Shown here: one piece after another, positions 1-7,210 of the stretch
Layout of the letters: the number at the start of each line of letters is the position of its first letter
How positions within the stretch are numbered: the first letter of the stretch is position 1
Assembly (NCBI GenBank): GCA_021798635.1
Contig: JAJZGH010000063.1
Span: 1-20,303, forward strand
DNA length: 20,303 nucleotides
Direction of reading: 5' to 3'
Source: Planctomycetota bacterium
GTDB taxonomy: Bacteria; Planctomycetota; Phycisphaerae; WQYP01
Program-made: the position numbers and the translations under genes
Notes under the pieces: generated by a model
Told to the model about the DNA's origin: nothing
Databases searched by the model: none
Seen by the model: the letters and a program-made list of their open reading frames with translations, nothing else

Positions 1-1
1 T

Positions 2-292
2 ATGCGACGTGACCTGCGACAAGTTGTGGCGTCGCAACAGGCGATGTTGGGGAAAACAAAGGCCACAACAGTTGAAAATCAGCGTTTAGAAGCAATCTTT
101 CACAAAGAGATCACTGCCGTTGATACTTGGCTGGCGGCGCGGAATAACTTTACGGTTCATGACGTCTCGCACGCAGGATTGATCAGCAATCCTGCGTTGG
201 AAGCGGAACAAATTAAGACGTTTCTGAACTATCATTTGAATATCGCAGCGATGTGTGCGGTAGTGAATCCGGCGCTGCATCGACAAAAATAA
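2..292 (+). CDS. Sulfotransferase-family protein, C-terminal fragment (5' end off window)
   Basis: Only the last 96 residues are inside the window; the reading frame is open to the left edge, so the ATG at base 2 is probably internal. The visible part begins RRDLRQVVASQQAML, followed by a variable stretch, a segment reading VHDVSHAGLISNP, then a helix with KTFLNYHLN and an ending NPALHRQK. From memory of the family, this order (RRDL-EV-ASQ-ML, then a V-x-Y/H-dvl-NP segment, then FL, then a terminal P-x-L-x-R) is the C-terminal part of bacterial sulfotransferase-like proteins, in which the R-D-L region contributes to 3'-phosphate binding of the PAPS cofactor. The N-terminal 5'-phosphosulfate loop would lie upstream, so catalytic competence and substrate cannot be judged. 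Family call fairly likely; substrate unknown. Confidence 0.6.
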   Translation: MRRDLRQVVASQQAMLGKTKATTVENQRLEAIFHKEITAVDTWLAARNNFTVHDVSHAGLISNPALEAEQIKTFLNYHLNIAAMCAVVNPALHRQK

Positions 293-637
293 TTACGCGG
301 CAGTTGGATAAGTTCCCGGCACCTTGTACGAGGGCGCTCTCATGGCTAACAGCGAAACCTATCCAAGTGTAAATGTCAGAGGTTGGGCATATCAGAAATT
401 CGCGCGGCCCGGCAAGAGAAAACTGCAGAGACGGGGCTTATATCTGGTCAGGAGAAGTTGCAGGTGATCGGATTGCTAGCCGCCCGTTGTGGTGATTGCC
501 GCTTGTCGGAACATCGGCGTGGCAGCGTGCTATAATGGTCCAGCGGGCTTATCGGGGTAGTCTTGTCGGATGATGACCGCAATGGGGGCCTTAATGTGTA
601 GGTTTCGCAGGTGGGCTATCTTATATGGAGGACTCTC
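293..637. other. 345-bp intergenic stretch with a promoter and one possible 41-codon ORF
   Basis: No conserved gene is recognisable. A good extended -10 element lies at 528-536 and is listed separately. A small ORF from ATG 342 to TGA 465-467 has a well-spaced GAGGG at 330-334 (7-base spacer) and would encode a 41-residue Arg/Lys-rich peptide, but I recognise no homologue and its coding status is doubtful. The rest shows no repeat or clear terminator after the sulfotransferase-like gene. Confidence 0.4.
528..536 (+). promoter_or_regulatory. Extended -10 promoter element for the small lipoprotein gene
   Basis: TGC followed by a perfect TATAAT (531-536) gives an extended -10 (TGnTATAAT). No convincing -35 hexamer is seen 16-18 bases upstream, which is tolerated by extended -10 promoters. 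Transcription would start near 543, giving a leader of about 95 bases before the ATG at 638. Confidence 0.5.
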
Positions 638-916
638 ATGATGAGGTTCCAAACTCGTTTCCGGCTTATTGCCGCGCCATTTCTTGCTTCGGCAATGATG
701 GTAACCATGGGCGGCTGCTTCTACGGTGGCCATGAAGATCACCGAGACTATGATCGTGGCCATGACCGCGGCTACCAACATGATGACGGTGACCGCGACG
801 AGGGAATGCGGTCCACGCCGGCGGTAAATAATTCGTCGGCAACGGTAACTGCCGCCACCATCAACGCTCCCGCAAAGTTGGCGTTTGTGCTTCGAGATCC
901 GGCCGGCCAATATTGA
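638..916 (+). CDS. Small His/Asp/Arg-rich putative lipoprotein
   Basis: This encodes a 92-residue protein that I do not recognise. The start at ATG 638 (or the adjacent ATG 641) is chosen because GGAGG at 627-631 sits 6-9 bases upstream; an in-frame GTG at 611 would place the ribosome site inside the gene. Residues 1-26 form a signal peptide with basic residues (R3, R7, R9), a hydrophobic core and a lipobox-like M-G-G-C with the lipidated Cys at 27, although Met at -3 is less usual than Leu. After the Cys comes about 30 residues rich in His, Asp, Arg and Tyr with loose D-R-G-H/Y repetition, then a Ser/Thr/Ala-rich tail. The His/Asp content would suit metal binding or an unstructured periplasmic linker, but that is inference. 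It stands alone between its own promoter and dnaG. Confidence 0.5.
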   Translation: MMRFQTRFRLIAAPFLASAMMVTMGGCFYGGHEDHRDYDRGHDRGYQHDDGDRDEGMRSTPAVNNSSATVTAATINAPAKLAFVLRDPAGQY

Positions 917-1232
917 CATTCGCTGTTTACCGCACGACGAGGTAGCAACGGATAGCGCGTTCGGGGCCATCGCGAGCGCATGTGTCACTGGGCGGAATTC
1001 TTTGTAAACCTTCGGTCATTGTTGATCGACGCCGATAAACGGCTGCAAACCCACAACGCGCCGCAGCGGTTGCGCCGGCCCGGAGCGCAACGAGTCGGCC
1101 CATCTAATTTCCGCGGCCCAGTTAACACTCATCCATAAGGTTAAACGGGTGCGGACGGCTTTTAGGGATGCGGGGTACCCTTTGCGCGTCATGCTAACAC
1201 GCGGGGCGCGGGGCGTGTTAGAATCTTATGTG
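917..1232. other. 316-bp intergenic stretch upstream of dnaG
   Basis: No gene is supported. A weak GCCG/CGGC hairpin lies near 1031-1043, and a perfect 9-bp inverted repeat at 1194-1221 is listed separately. An in-frame GTG at 1149 would extend dnaG by 28 residues, but that extension (MRTAFRDAGYPLR onward) resembles no primase N-terminus. No terminator with a T-run was seen after the lipoprotein gene. Confidence 0.4.
1194..1221 (+). promoter_or_regulatory. 9-bp perfect inverted repeat abutting the dnaG start, with a -10-like element
   Basis: CTAACACGC (1194-1202) and GCGTGTTAG (1213-1221) are exact reverse complements around a 10-base G-rich loop. The right arm runs into TGTTAGAAT (1216-1224), an extended -10-like string (TG-N-TAGAAT) 8 bases before the ATG at 1233. 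If real, the transcript would start at or almost at the start codon, leaderless or nearly so, and the palindrome would cover the promoter as an operator. Alternatively, if transcription starts upstream, it is a hairpin controlling translation. No SD sequence precedes the ATG. Confidence 0.4.
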
Positions 1233-3116
1233 ATGAGTAATTCTTCGGGACAGATTTTTCAGGTGGTGCGGCAGGCGGCACGGATTGAGGAGATCATCGG
1301 CGAGCATATTGCCCTGCGGCCGGCGGGGAGAGAGTTTGTGGGGCTTTGTCCGTTTCATGAAGATCGCCGCCCGTCGATGTATGTTTCTCCGCAGAAGCAG
1401 ATATTTTACTGTTTCGTATGTGCCGCGGGTGGGGATGTTTTTAAGTTTGTAGAAAATTACCACAAGATGTCCAAGGGGGAAACGCTAAGATTTTTAGCCC
1501 AGCGTTACGGCATTACGTTGCCGGAATATCGTGCAAGTAACCCGCAGGCGGCGTCCCAGCGGGATAAAATCGTGGATGCCAATTTATGGGCGGCGCGGTA
1601 TTTTCAGAGCAATCTTGCCGGTAACGCCGGAAAGGCGGCTCGGGAATATTTAACTTCACGCGGCGTTCATGCCGCCACAATTGAGAGATTTCAGATTGGT
1701 TGTGCGGAGACACAGTGGACCGCTTTGGCGACTGCTGCGGGAAAAAAGGGGATCAATGCGGAAACGCTGGTGTCGGTGGGGCTGGTAAAAAGCCGATCGG
1801 ACGGCAGCGTGTATGATGTATTTCGTAATCGATTGATATTTCCCATTGTTGATTCCAGTGACCGCGTCATTGCTTTTGGAGGAAGAATTCTTCCATCGGC
1901 TGCGCCGGAACAAAACACGCCGGGCCAGACCGATACGGATCAGGAGGGGCCAAAATATTTGAACTCGCCGGAAACAGCGTTATTTTCCAAGCGCGAAACG
2001 CTTTACGCGCTGAACCTGGCGCGACAGCCGCTGATTCGTAAGCAGTTGGCGGTGGTGGTGGAAGGGTATATGGATGTGGTAGGTTGCCATCAGGCGGGTG
2101 TGGAAAATGTGGTAGCGACCTTGGGCACCGCAATGACCGAACAGCATATCAATTTGCTGCGGCGATTTTGCAATCGCGTGGCACTGGTATTTGACAGTGA
2201 TGAGGCGGGACGGCGCGCGGCGGACCGGGCGATTGAGTTGTTGCTGCGGTATCCGGTGGATGTCCGCATCGCTCATGTGCCGGATGGTAAAGACCCCTGT
2301 GATTTTTGCATGACCCATGGGGGTGAGGCGTTTGAGAAAATCATCGCAGAGGCCAAAGATTCTTTGGAATACGCCTGGGAAAAAATGTATACAGCGTTTC
2401 AAGCATCGGATTCGCTGGCCGGTAAACAACGAGCTTCTGAGGCCTTGATGCGGCTGGTGGCGCCGGCGATATTGAATGCGTCGGTGGATCCAATTCGCCG
2501 AGGATTGTTGCAGAAAAACATTGCTGATCTGGTGGGGATAAGTTCGGATGAAGTTCATGCGCGAATTCGTCGGCTGGCCGTGGGCGCAGGCCGGCAGTCC
2601 GGTGAAGCGGGGACTGAAAAATCGGATGCCGCGCCGGCGGTGGAAGTTGACATGGGGCTGCAACGGGCGGGGCATTGGATTATTGGGGCGTTGCTCTGTG
2701 ATTTTTCGCTGTATCAGGAATTTCGTGATCGAATAGCGGTTGATCTCTTTTTCGATTCGGACATGGCGGCATTGCTGGCGCGGTTGATGGAATATCTGGA
2801 GGAACTTCCGGATTTGGCGGCCGGAAATCTTGCCGAGTTTGTAGCCATGGTGGATGATCCTGCTCTGGTACGCTTGGCAATCCAGGCGCAGGCGGAGGCT
2901 GAACGCGGAGGAAATCTGAAGCAGATAATTGGTGATTCCTTAAACCACTTGGAGGAGTTGGCTCAACGACGCAGCCCGGAAGGCCAGAATGCCGATAGCA
3001 GCCAAGCGGTGCCTGATGAGGCGGATCGGCTTAAAACTGCCGTTGATGCGCGCACCCGTGCGGTGAAGGCCAATAAGCTGCAGCGGAAACTGGGGCCACG
3101 TCCTTCCGGAGGATGA
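1233..3116 (+). CDS. dnaG: DNA primase DnaG
   Basis: This 627-residue primase synthesises RNA primers at the replication fork and acts with the replicative helicase. The N-terminal zinc-binding domain shows C39-P-F-H42 and C60-F-V-C63, the usual Cys-His-Cys-Cys set. The catalytic core follows, with RNRLIFPI, FGGR and KYLNSPET motifs, then the TOPRIM signature EGYMDV, DSDEAG and GKDPCD, which hold the metal-binding acidic residues. About 200 C-terminal residues correspond to the helicase-interaction region and are weakly conserved, as expected. The total length is normal for bacterial DnaG. I chose ATG 1233 because MSNSSGQIFQVVRQAARIEE matches the usual primase N-terminus; the upstream GTG at 1149 adds 28 unrelated residues. 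There is no SD, and a hairpin and -10-like string lie directly before the start. No rpoD or rpsU neighbour is present in this window. Confidence 0.95.
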   Translation: MSNSSGQIFQVVRQAARIEEIIGEHIALRPAGREFVGLCPFHEDRRPSMYVSPQKQIFYCFVCAAGGDVFKFVENYHKMSKGETLRFLAQRYGITLPEYRASNPQAASQRDKIVDANLWAARYFQSNLAGNAGKAAREYLTSRGVHAATIERFQIGCAETQWTALATAAGKKGINAETLVSVGLVKSRSDGSVYDVFRNRLIFPIVDSSDRVIAFGGRILPSAAPEQNTPGQTDTDQEGPKYLNSPETALFSKRETLYALNLARQPLIRKQLAVVVEGYMDVVGCHQAGVENVVATLGTAMTEQHINLLRRFCNRVALVFDSDEAGRRAADRAIELLLRYPVDVRIAHVPDGKDPCDFCMTHGGEAFEKIIAEAKDSLEYAWEKMYTAFQASDSLAGKQRASEALMRLVAPAILNASVDPIRRGLLQKNIADLVGISSDEVHARIRRLAVGAGRQSGEAGTEKSDAAPAVEVDMGLQRAGHWIIGALLCDFSLYQEFRDRIAVDLFFDSDMAALLARLMEYLEELPDLAAGNLAEFVAMVDDPALVRLAIQAQAEAERGGNLKQIIGDSLNHLEELAQRRSPEGQNADSSQAVPDEADRLKTAVDARTRAVKANKLQRKLGPRPSGG

Positions 3117-3206
3117 ATGTGGACCGACTCCCAAGGCGTTTAATGGGATAGATAGTAAGATTCCTGGTACGAAATGATTCTCGCTGTCCCGCCGTGGCTG
3201 GTAAAC

Positions 3207-3238
3207 TTGCCCGCGTGGCAAGGTATGGCTTACCATAC
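3207..3238 (+). promoter_or_regulatory. Candidate promoter overlapped by a 6-bp palindrome upstream of the sugar operon
   Basis: GTATGG (3223-3228) and CCATAC (3233-3238) are exact inverted repeats around CTTA. They overlap a weak sigma-70-like pair, TTGCCC (3207-3212) and TACCAT (3231-3236), spaced 18 bases. The position, 54 bases before the GTG of the isomerase gene, is where a repressor operator for the sugar operon could sit. No regulator gene lies nearby, so operator function is speculative. Confidence 0.25.
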
Positions 3239-3291
3239 GCAGTTCGTGGTTTTTGGATGGCTCAAAGGCCCAATATTTGGAGATTGATTCC

Positions 3292-4692
3292 GTGACTACA
3301 CTAGGCGTGATTGTTGGAAACCGTGGTTTTTTTCCTGCCCATTTATGCGTCACCGGCCGGCAGGAGATTTTGAATACACTGGCCAAACATCAGATTAAAA
3401 CTATTATTCTGCCGGCGGAGCAGACCAACGGCGGGGCGGTGGAATCTTTAGCGGACGCCAAAAAATACGCGGAGCTGTTTCAAAAGCATCGCGGGGAAAT
3501 TGACGGCGTGCTGGTGACGTTGCCCAACTTTGGTGATGAACGGGCGATTGCCAACACGCTGCGCTGGGCCGGGCTGAATGTGCCGGTGTTGGTCCATGCG
3601 TTTAATGATCGTACACAAACCATGACCATTAAAGATCGCCGCGACAGCTTTTGCGGGAAAATGTCGGCGTGCAATAATTTGCGGCAATATGGCATTGCGT
3701 ATTCTCTTACCACGTTGCACACGGAAGAACCGGGCAGCAAGGAGTTCTCGGCGGATATTCAGCGCTTCGCGGCGACGTGCCGCGTGGTGCGGGCGCTAAA
3801 AGGGGCGCGAATCGGGGCTATTGGTGCCCGGCCCGGAGCGTTTAACACTGTGCGGTATAGCGAAAAACTCTTGGAAACCGCGGGTATCAGTATTGAAACG
3901 TTGGACCTTTCAGAAGTGCTGGGCGTGGCGACAAAATTATCCGATACGGATGCGGCAGTGAAGGAAAAGCTTGCCGGAATTCAAGGCTATACCGCAACGG
4001 GTGGTATTCCGCAGCTAAGTGTTATAAAAATGGCCAAGCTCGGCGTGGCGATTGAAAAATTCATTAAAGAACGCGAGCTGGTGGCCACGGCGATTCAATG
4101 CTGGACCGCACTGGAAGAATTTTACGGCGTGGTTCCATGCACGCTCATGAGCATGATGTCCAACGGACTCATGCCCAGCGCCTGCGAAACCGACATCACC
4201 GGGGTGGTGGGCATGTATATTTTGCAGGCAGCGTCGGGTAAACCCGCTGCCCTTTTGGATTGGAATAACAATTACGGAACCGACCCGGATAAGGGCGTGG
4301 TGTTTCACTGCTCCAATCTGCCGAAGGATTTCTTTGAAAGCCAGAAAATGGATTATCAGGAAATTATCGCCGGTACGGTGGGGCGGGACAATACCTACGG
4401 GACAATAGTTGGCAACATTGCCGCCGGCCCATTTACGTATTGCCGCGTTTCAACCGATGACAACAACGGCCTGATTAGAGCCTATGTGGGTGAAGGCGAA
4501 TTTACCGGTGAAAAGCTGGACACGTTCGGCGGGTACGGAGTATTTAAGGTTCACCGCCTGCAGGCGCTGCTGCAATTTATTTGCCGTGAAGGTTACGAAC
4601 ACCATGTTGCGGCCACCAAAGCGGTGGTTGCAGCGGGCATTGAAGATGCCTTAAGTAATTATATGAAATGGGATGTATACCGGCATGAATAA
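3292..4692 (+). CDS. L-fucose/L-arabinose isomerase-family protein (probable L-arabinose isomerase by context)
   Basis: This 466-residue protein belongs to the L-fucose isomerase-like family (COG2407 type), which interconverts aldoses and ketoses with a divalent metal. GTG 3292 is chosen because GGAG at 3279-3282 lies 9 bases upstream and the protein then begins TTLGVIVGNRGFFPAHL; a TTG at 3253 is less likely. The core has A-C-E299-T-D-I and L-L-D323-W-N-N, 24 residues apart, the same spacing I recall for metal ligands E337 and D361 of E. coli FucI. A C-terminal HH pair (H437-H438) is a plausible third ligand. The next two genes are araB and araD, so the expected reaction is L-arabinose to L-ribulose, replacing classical AraA, to which this protein bears no obvious resemblance. 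The family call is strong; the substrate is inferred from context. L-fucose or D-arabinose isomerisation is the alternative. Confidence 0.85.
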   Translation: MTTLGVIVGNRGFFPAHLCVTGRQEILNTLAKHQIKTIILPAEQTNGGAVESLADAKKYAELFQKHRGEIDGVLVTLPNFGDERAIANTLRWAGLNVPVLVHAFNDRTQTMTIKDRRDSFCGKMSACNNLRQYGIAYSLTTLHTEEPGSKEFSADIQRFAATCRVVRALKGARIGAIGARPGAFNTVRYSEKLLETAGISIETLDLSEVLGVATKLSDTDAAVKEKLAGIQGYTATGGIPQLSVIKMAKLGVAIEKFIKERELVATAIQCWTALEEFYGVVPCTLMSMMSNGLMPSACETDITGVVGMYILQAASGKPAALLDWNNNYGTDPDKGVVFHCSNLPKDFFESQKMDYQEIIAGTVGRDNTYGTIVGNIAAGPFTYCRVSTDDNNGLIRAYVGEGEFTGEKLDTFGGYGVFKVHRLQALLQFICREGYEHHVAATKAVVAAGIEDALSNYMKWDVYRHE

Positions 4693-4774
4693 TGGCCGGT
4701 GATGAACGTGGGACTCGGGCGGGGAAAGACGGGCTATAACTTGGAAGCGAAGTGATCGACGAATGAAGGAACTT

Positions 4775-6463
4775 ATGTCATCGCATTATGCCATTGGACT
4801 GGATTTTGGCACGGCTTCAGTGCGGGCACTGGTGGTGGATGTCGCATCGGGTGACGAAATTGCGACCGGCGTGTGCAATTATCGCCATGGCACAGACGGG
4901 GTGATTGTGGATTCGCGCGATCCGTTGCTGGCGCGGCAGCACCCGCAGGATTATCTGGATGGCACCCAATCCGCGATTCGAGATGCGCTGGCATTGGCAA
5001 CGCAGCGCGTCACAGGTTTTTCCCCCTCACAGATTATCGGCATCGGTGTGGATACCACTGGCAGTTCACCCATGCCGGTAGATCAACACGGCTGGTCGCT
5101 GGCGTTTGATCCGGCATTTGCCGACGATCCGGCGGCCAAAGTCTGGCTATGGAAGGATCACACTTCGCACGCTGAAGCGGAAGAAATAACCACGGTGGCG
5201 GGCAAGCTGCGCCCGCAATATCTGGCAAAGTGCGGCGGTCGCTATTCATCGGAGTGGTTCTGGGCAAAAATTCTACATTGCGCCCGCACGGCACCAAAAG
5301 TATTTCAAGCCGCTTATACATGGGTGGAAATTGCTGATTGGATTCCCGCCGCCATTACCGGCACGATGGAGCCGGGCAAGCTGCGGCGGGGAATTTGCGC
5401 CGCGGGTCATAAGGCATTTTATAATCCGGCCTGGGGCGGCTATCCGGATGCTGAATTCCTTGGACAACTTGACCCGGGCCTGGTGCGGGTCGGAAAAACA
5501 CTTTCCGGAAAAGCATATTCGTCGGCGCAGGCATCTGGTGCATTAACACCGCAGTATGCCGAAGCCTTTGGACTGCCGGCGGGAATACCCGTAGCGGTGG
5601 GGGCCTTTGATGCGCATCTTGGGGCGGTGGGCGCAGGAATAAAAAGTAATGTGCTGGTCAAACTTATCGGCACATCTACATGTGATATTATGGTCGTGCC
5701 GGAAAGCGAGAAGCTCGCGGATATACCGGGGCTTTGCGGCATCGTGCCGGGATCGGTTCTTCCGGATTATTTTGGCCTGGAAGCCGGGCAATCCGCGGTG
5801 GGGGATATATTTAACTGGTTTGTATCGGTGGTGCAGCCGCAGGGAAACGCAGGCTCCCATGAAGCGTTGACCCAAGCGGCCTCGGAAATGAAACCGGGTG
5901 CCAGCGGCCTGTTGAGTTTGGATTGGCATAATGGTAACCGCACTATTCTGGTGGACCAGCGACTCACCGGGTTAATTATGGGGCTGACCTTGCACAGCAC
6001 ACCTGCGGAAATTTATCGTGCTCTTATTGAAGCCACCGCTTTTGGCGCGCGGATTATTATGGAACGTTTTGAGGAATTTGGCCTGCCGGTACATCGGGTC
6101 ATTAACGGCGGCGGTATATCGGCGAAAAATCATTTGGCCATGCAGATTTACGCCGATGTCATGAATCGGCCGGTGGGCGTCTCACGGAGCGGACAAACCT
6201 GTGCCTTTGGCGCGGCTATTGCGGGGGCAGTGGCTGCGGGAAAAAGCCGCGGCGGCCATGACACCTTTGACGACGCCATTGCCCGCATGGTCGGTGAGCC
6301 GGCGCGTATTTTTACGCCCATCAGCGGACATGTGGCGGTATATGAACGGTTGTTCAGAGTATATCGTCAACTGCATGATGCCTTTGGCCGTAAGGATTCC
6401 ACCGCCCATCTTGGCACGGTGATGAAAGAGTTACTGGACATTCGCGATCAGGCCAGGAGTTGA
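4775..6463 (+). CDS. araB: L-ribulokinase AraB
   Basis: This FGGY-family sugar kinase phosphorylates L-ribulose to L-ribulose 5-phosphate with ATP in the cytoplasm. The 562 residues align over their whole length with my recollection of E. coli AraB (566 aa). Shared motifs include AIGLDFGTASVRALVVD at the N-terminus, GIGVDTTGSSP, LWKDHT, EEITT, YSSEWFWAKILH, AGHKAFYNPAWGG, GAFDAHLGAVGAG, LIGTSTCDIMV, GLEAGQSAVGDI, and ATAFGARIIMERF followed by a glycine-rich NGGGIS. ATG 4775 is preferred because AAGGA lies 4 bases upstream and the product starts like AraB; ATG 4763 would add four residues. It lies 82 bases after the isomerase gene and 2 bases before araD, which implies co-transcription and translational coupling. 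The extended match supports L-ribulose rather than xylulose or glycerol as substrate. Confidence 0.93.
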   Translation: MSSHYAIGLDFGTASVRALVVDVASGDEIATGVCNYRHGTDGVIVDSRDPLLARQHPQDYLDGTQSAIRDALALATQRVTGFSPSQIIGIGVDTTGSSPMPVDQHGWSLAFDPAFADDPAAKVWLWKDHTSHAEAEEITTVAGKLRPQYLAKCGGRYSSEWFWAKILHCARTAPKVFQAAYTWVEIADWIPAAITGTMEPGKLRRGICAAGHKAFYNPAWGGYPDAEFLGQLDPGLVRVGKTLSGKAYSSAQASGALTPQYAEAFGLPAGIPVAVGAFDAHLGAVGAGIKSNVLVKLIGTSTCDIMVVPESEKLADIPGLCGIVPGSVLPDYFGLEAGQSAVGDIFNWFVSVVQPQGNAGSHEALTQAASEMKPGASGLLSLDWHNGNRTILVDQRLTGLIMGLTLHSTPAEIYRALIEATAFGARIIMERFEEFGLPVHRVINGGGISAKNHLAMQIYADVMNRPVGVSRSGQTCAFGAAIAGAVAAGKSRGGHDTFDDAIARMVGEPARIFTPISGHVAVYERLFRVYRQLHDAFGRKDSTAHLGTVMKELLDIRDQARS

Positions 6464-6465
6464 AT

Positions 6466-7170
6466 ATGCCGCATGATGAACTTAAGCAGTTGGTATGTCA
6501 GGCCAATCGTGACTTGGTGACTCTGGGGCTGGTGGCGTTAACGTGGGGGAATGTCAGCGGCGTAGACCGTTCCGCGGGCGTTATGGCCATTAAACCCAGC
6601 GGTGTGCCCTATGAAAAATTGCAGCCTGCGGATGTGGTGGTGCTTTCGCTGGCGGATGGTCGCGTGATTGATGGCAGTGCCCGCCCATCCTCGGATACAC
6701 CCACACATTTATATTTATATCAGAATTGTCCGAACATCGGCGGTATTGTACATACGCACTCCATCCATGCCACAAGCTTTGCGCAGGCCAAACGGGAAAT
6801 TACCTGTTTGGGTACGACCCACGCGGACACTTTTTACGGTACCGTACCGGTAACCAGAGATTTAACCCCGGAAGAAATTCAGACGGACTATGAATTAAAT
6901 ACCGGTCGCATTATTTTGGAATGCTTCAAAGAACGTGGATTGAATCCGGCCCAAATCCCCGGCATTCTGGTGGCAAGCCATGCACCGTTTGCGTGGGGGC
7001 CGACAGCCGCTAAAGCGTTGGAAAATGCGTTGGTTCTGGAACTGGTGGCCAAAATGCAACTGGAAACCCTGGCCCTGGCACCCGATGTTCAGCCGATTCC
7101 TGATGAGTTGCTGGATAAACATTTTCTACGCAAGCACGGCCCCGGCGCTTACTATGGCCAGAAAGGTTGA
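6466..7170 (+). CDS. araD: L-ribulose-5-phosphate 4-epimerase AraD
   Basis: This 234-residue class II aldolase-fold epimerase converts L-ribulose 5-phosphate to D-xylulose 5-phosphate, which feeds the pentose phosphate or phosphoketolase pathways. Zinc ligands H96 and H98 (in IVHTHS) and H172 (in ASHAPF), the acidic D77 (in SSDTPTH), and catalytic D121 (in TTHADTFYGT) and Y230 (in the terminal AYYGQ) all correspond, offset by one, to residues I recall for E. coli AraD (231 aa). The N-terminal LTWGNVSGVD and IKPSGV motifs bind the phosphate. ATG 6466 is chosen for AGGAG at 6455-6459, 6 bases upstream; that site lies inside the last codons of araB, so translation is probably coupled. It is the last gene of the operon and is followed by a strong hairpin at 7178-7210. 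Confidence 0.95.
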   Translation: MPHDELKQLVCQANRDLVTLGLVALTWGNVSGVDRSAGVMAIKPSGVPYEKLQPADVVVLSLADGRVIDGSARPSSDTPTHLYLYQNCPNIGGIVHTHSIHATSFAQAKREITCLGTTHADTFYGTVPVTRDLTPEEIQTDYELNTGRIILECFKERGLNPAQIPGILVASHAPFAWGPTAAKALENALVLELVAKMQLETLALAPDVQPIPDELLDKHFLRKHGPGAYYGQKG

Positions 7171-7177
7171 CCTCATC

Positions 7178-7210
7178 GGCACCGCCGGGTGGCTATTTTT
7201 CGGCGGTGCC
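7178..7210. terminator. 10-bp GC-rich hairpin between convergent araD and the thioredoxin-like gene
   Basis: GGCACCGCCG (7178-7187) and CGGCGGTGCC (7201-7210) are perfect inverted repeats with a 13-base loop. The loop carries the T-run (+ strand) and the TAG stop of the minus-strand gene, so neither strand has a T-run after the full stem and it is not a textbook terminator. On the + strand, a short CACC/GGTG stem inside it is followed by CTATTTTT and could terminate. Its position between convergent ends favours a bidirectional terminator or 3'-end stabiliser. Confidence 0.4.

Noticed and set aside
530..988. Minus-strand frame of 152 residues across the lipoprotein gene
   Set aside because: It overlaps the better-supported + strand gene that has a promoter, SD and signal peptide, and its product shows no recognisable domain.
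1228..1233. ATG-TGA minimal start-stop overlapping the dnaG ATG
   Set aside because: A start-stop pair occurs easily by chance and lacks an SD; it is not evidence of a regulatory element without expression data.
1980..2675. Long minus-strand frame of 231 residues inside dnaG
   Set aside because: It is antisense to conserved TOPRIM-domain sequence and its translation looks like random Pro/His/Arg-rich peptide, so it is a shadow of dnaG.
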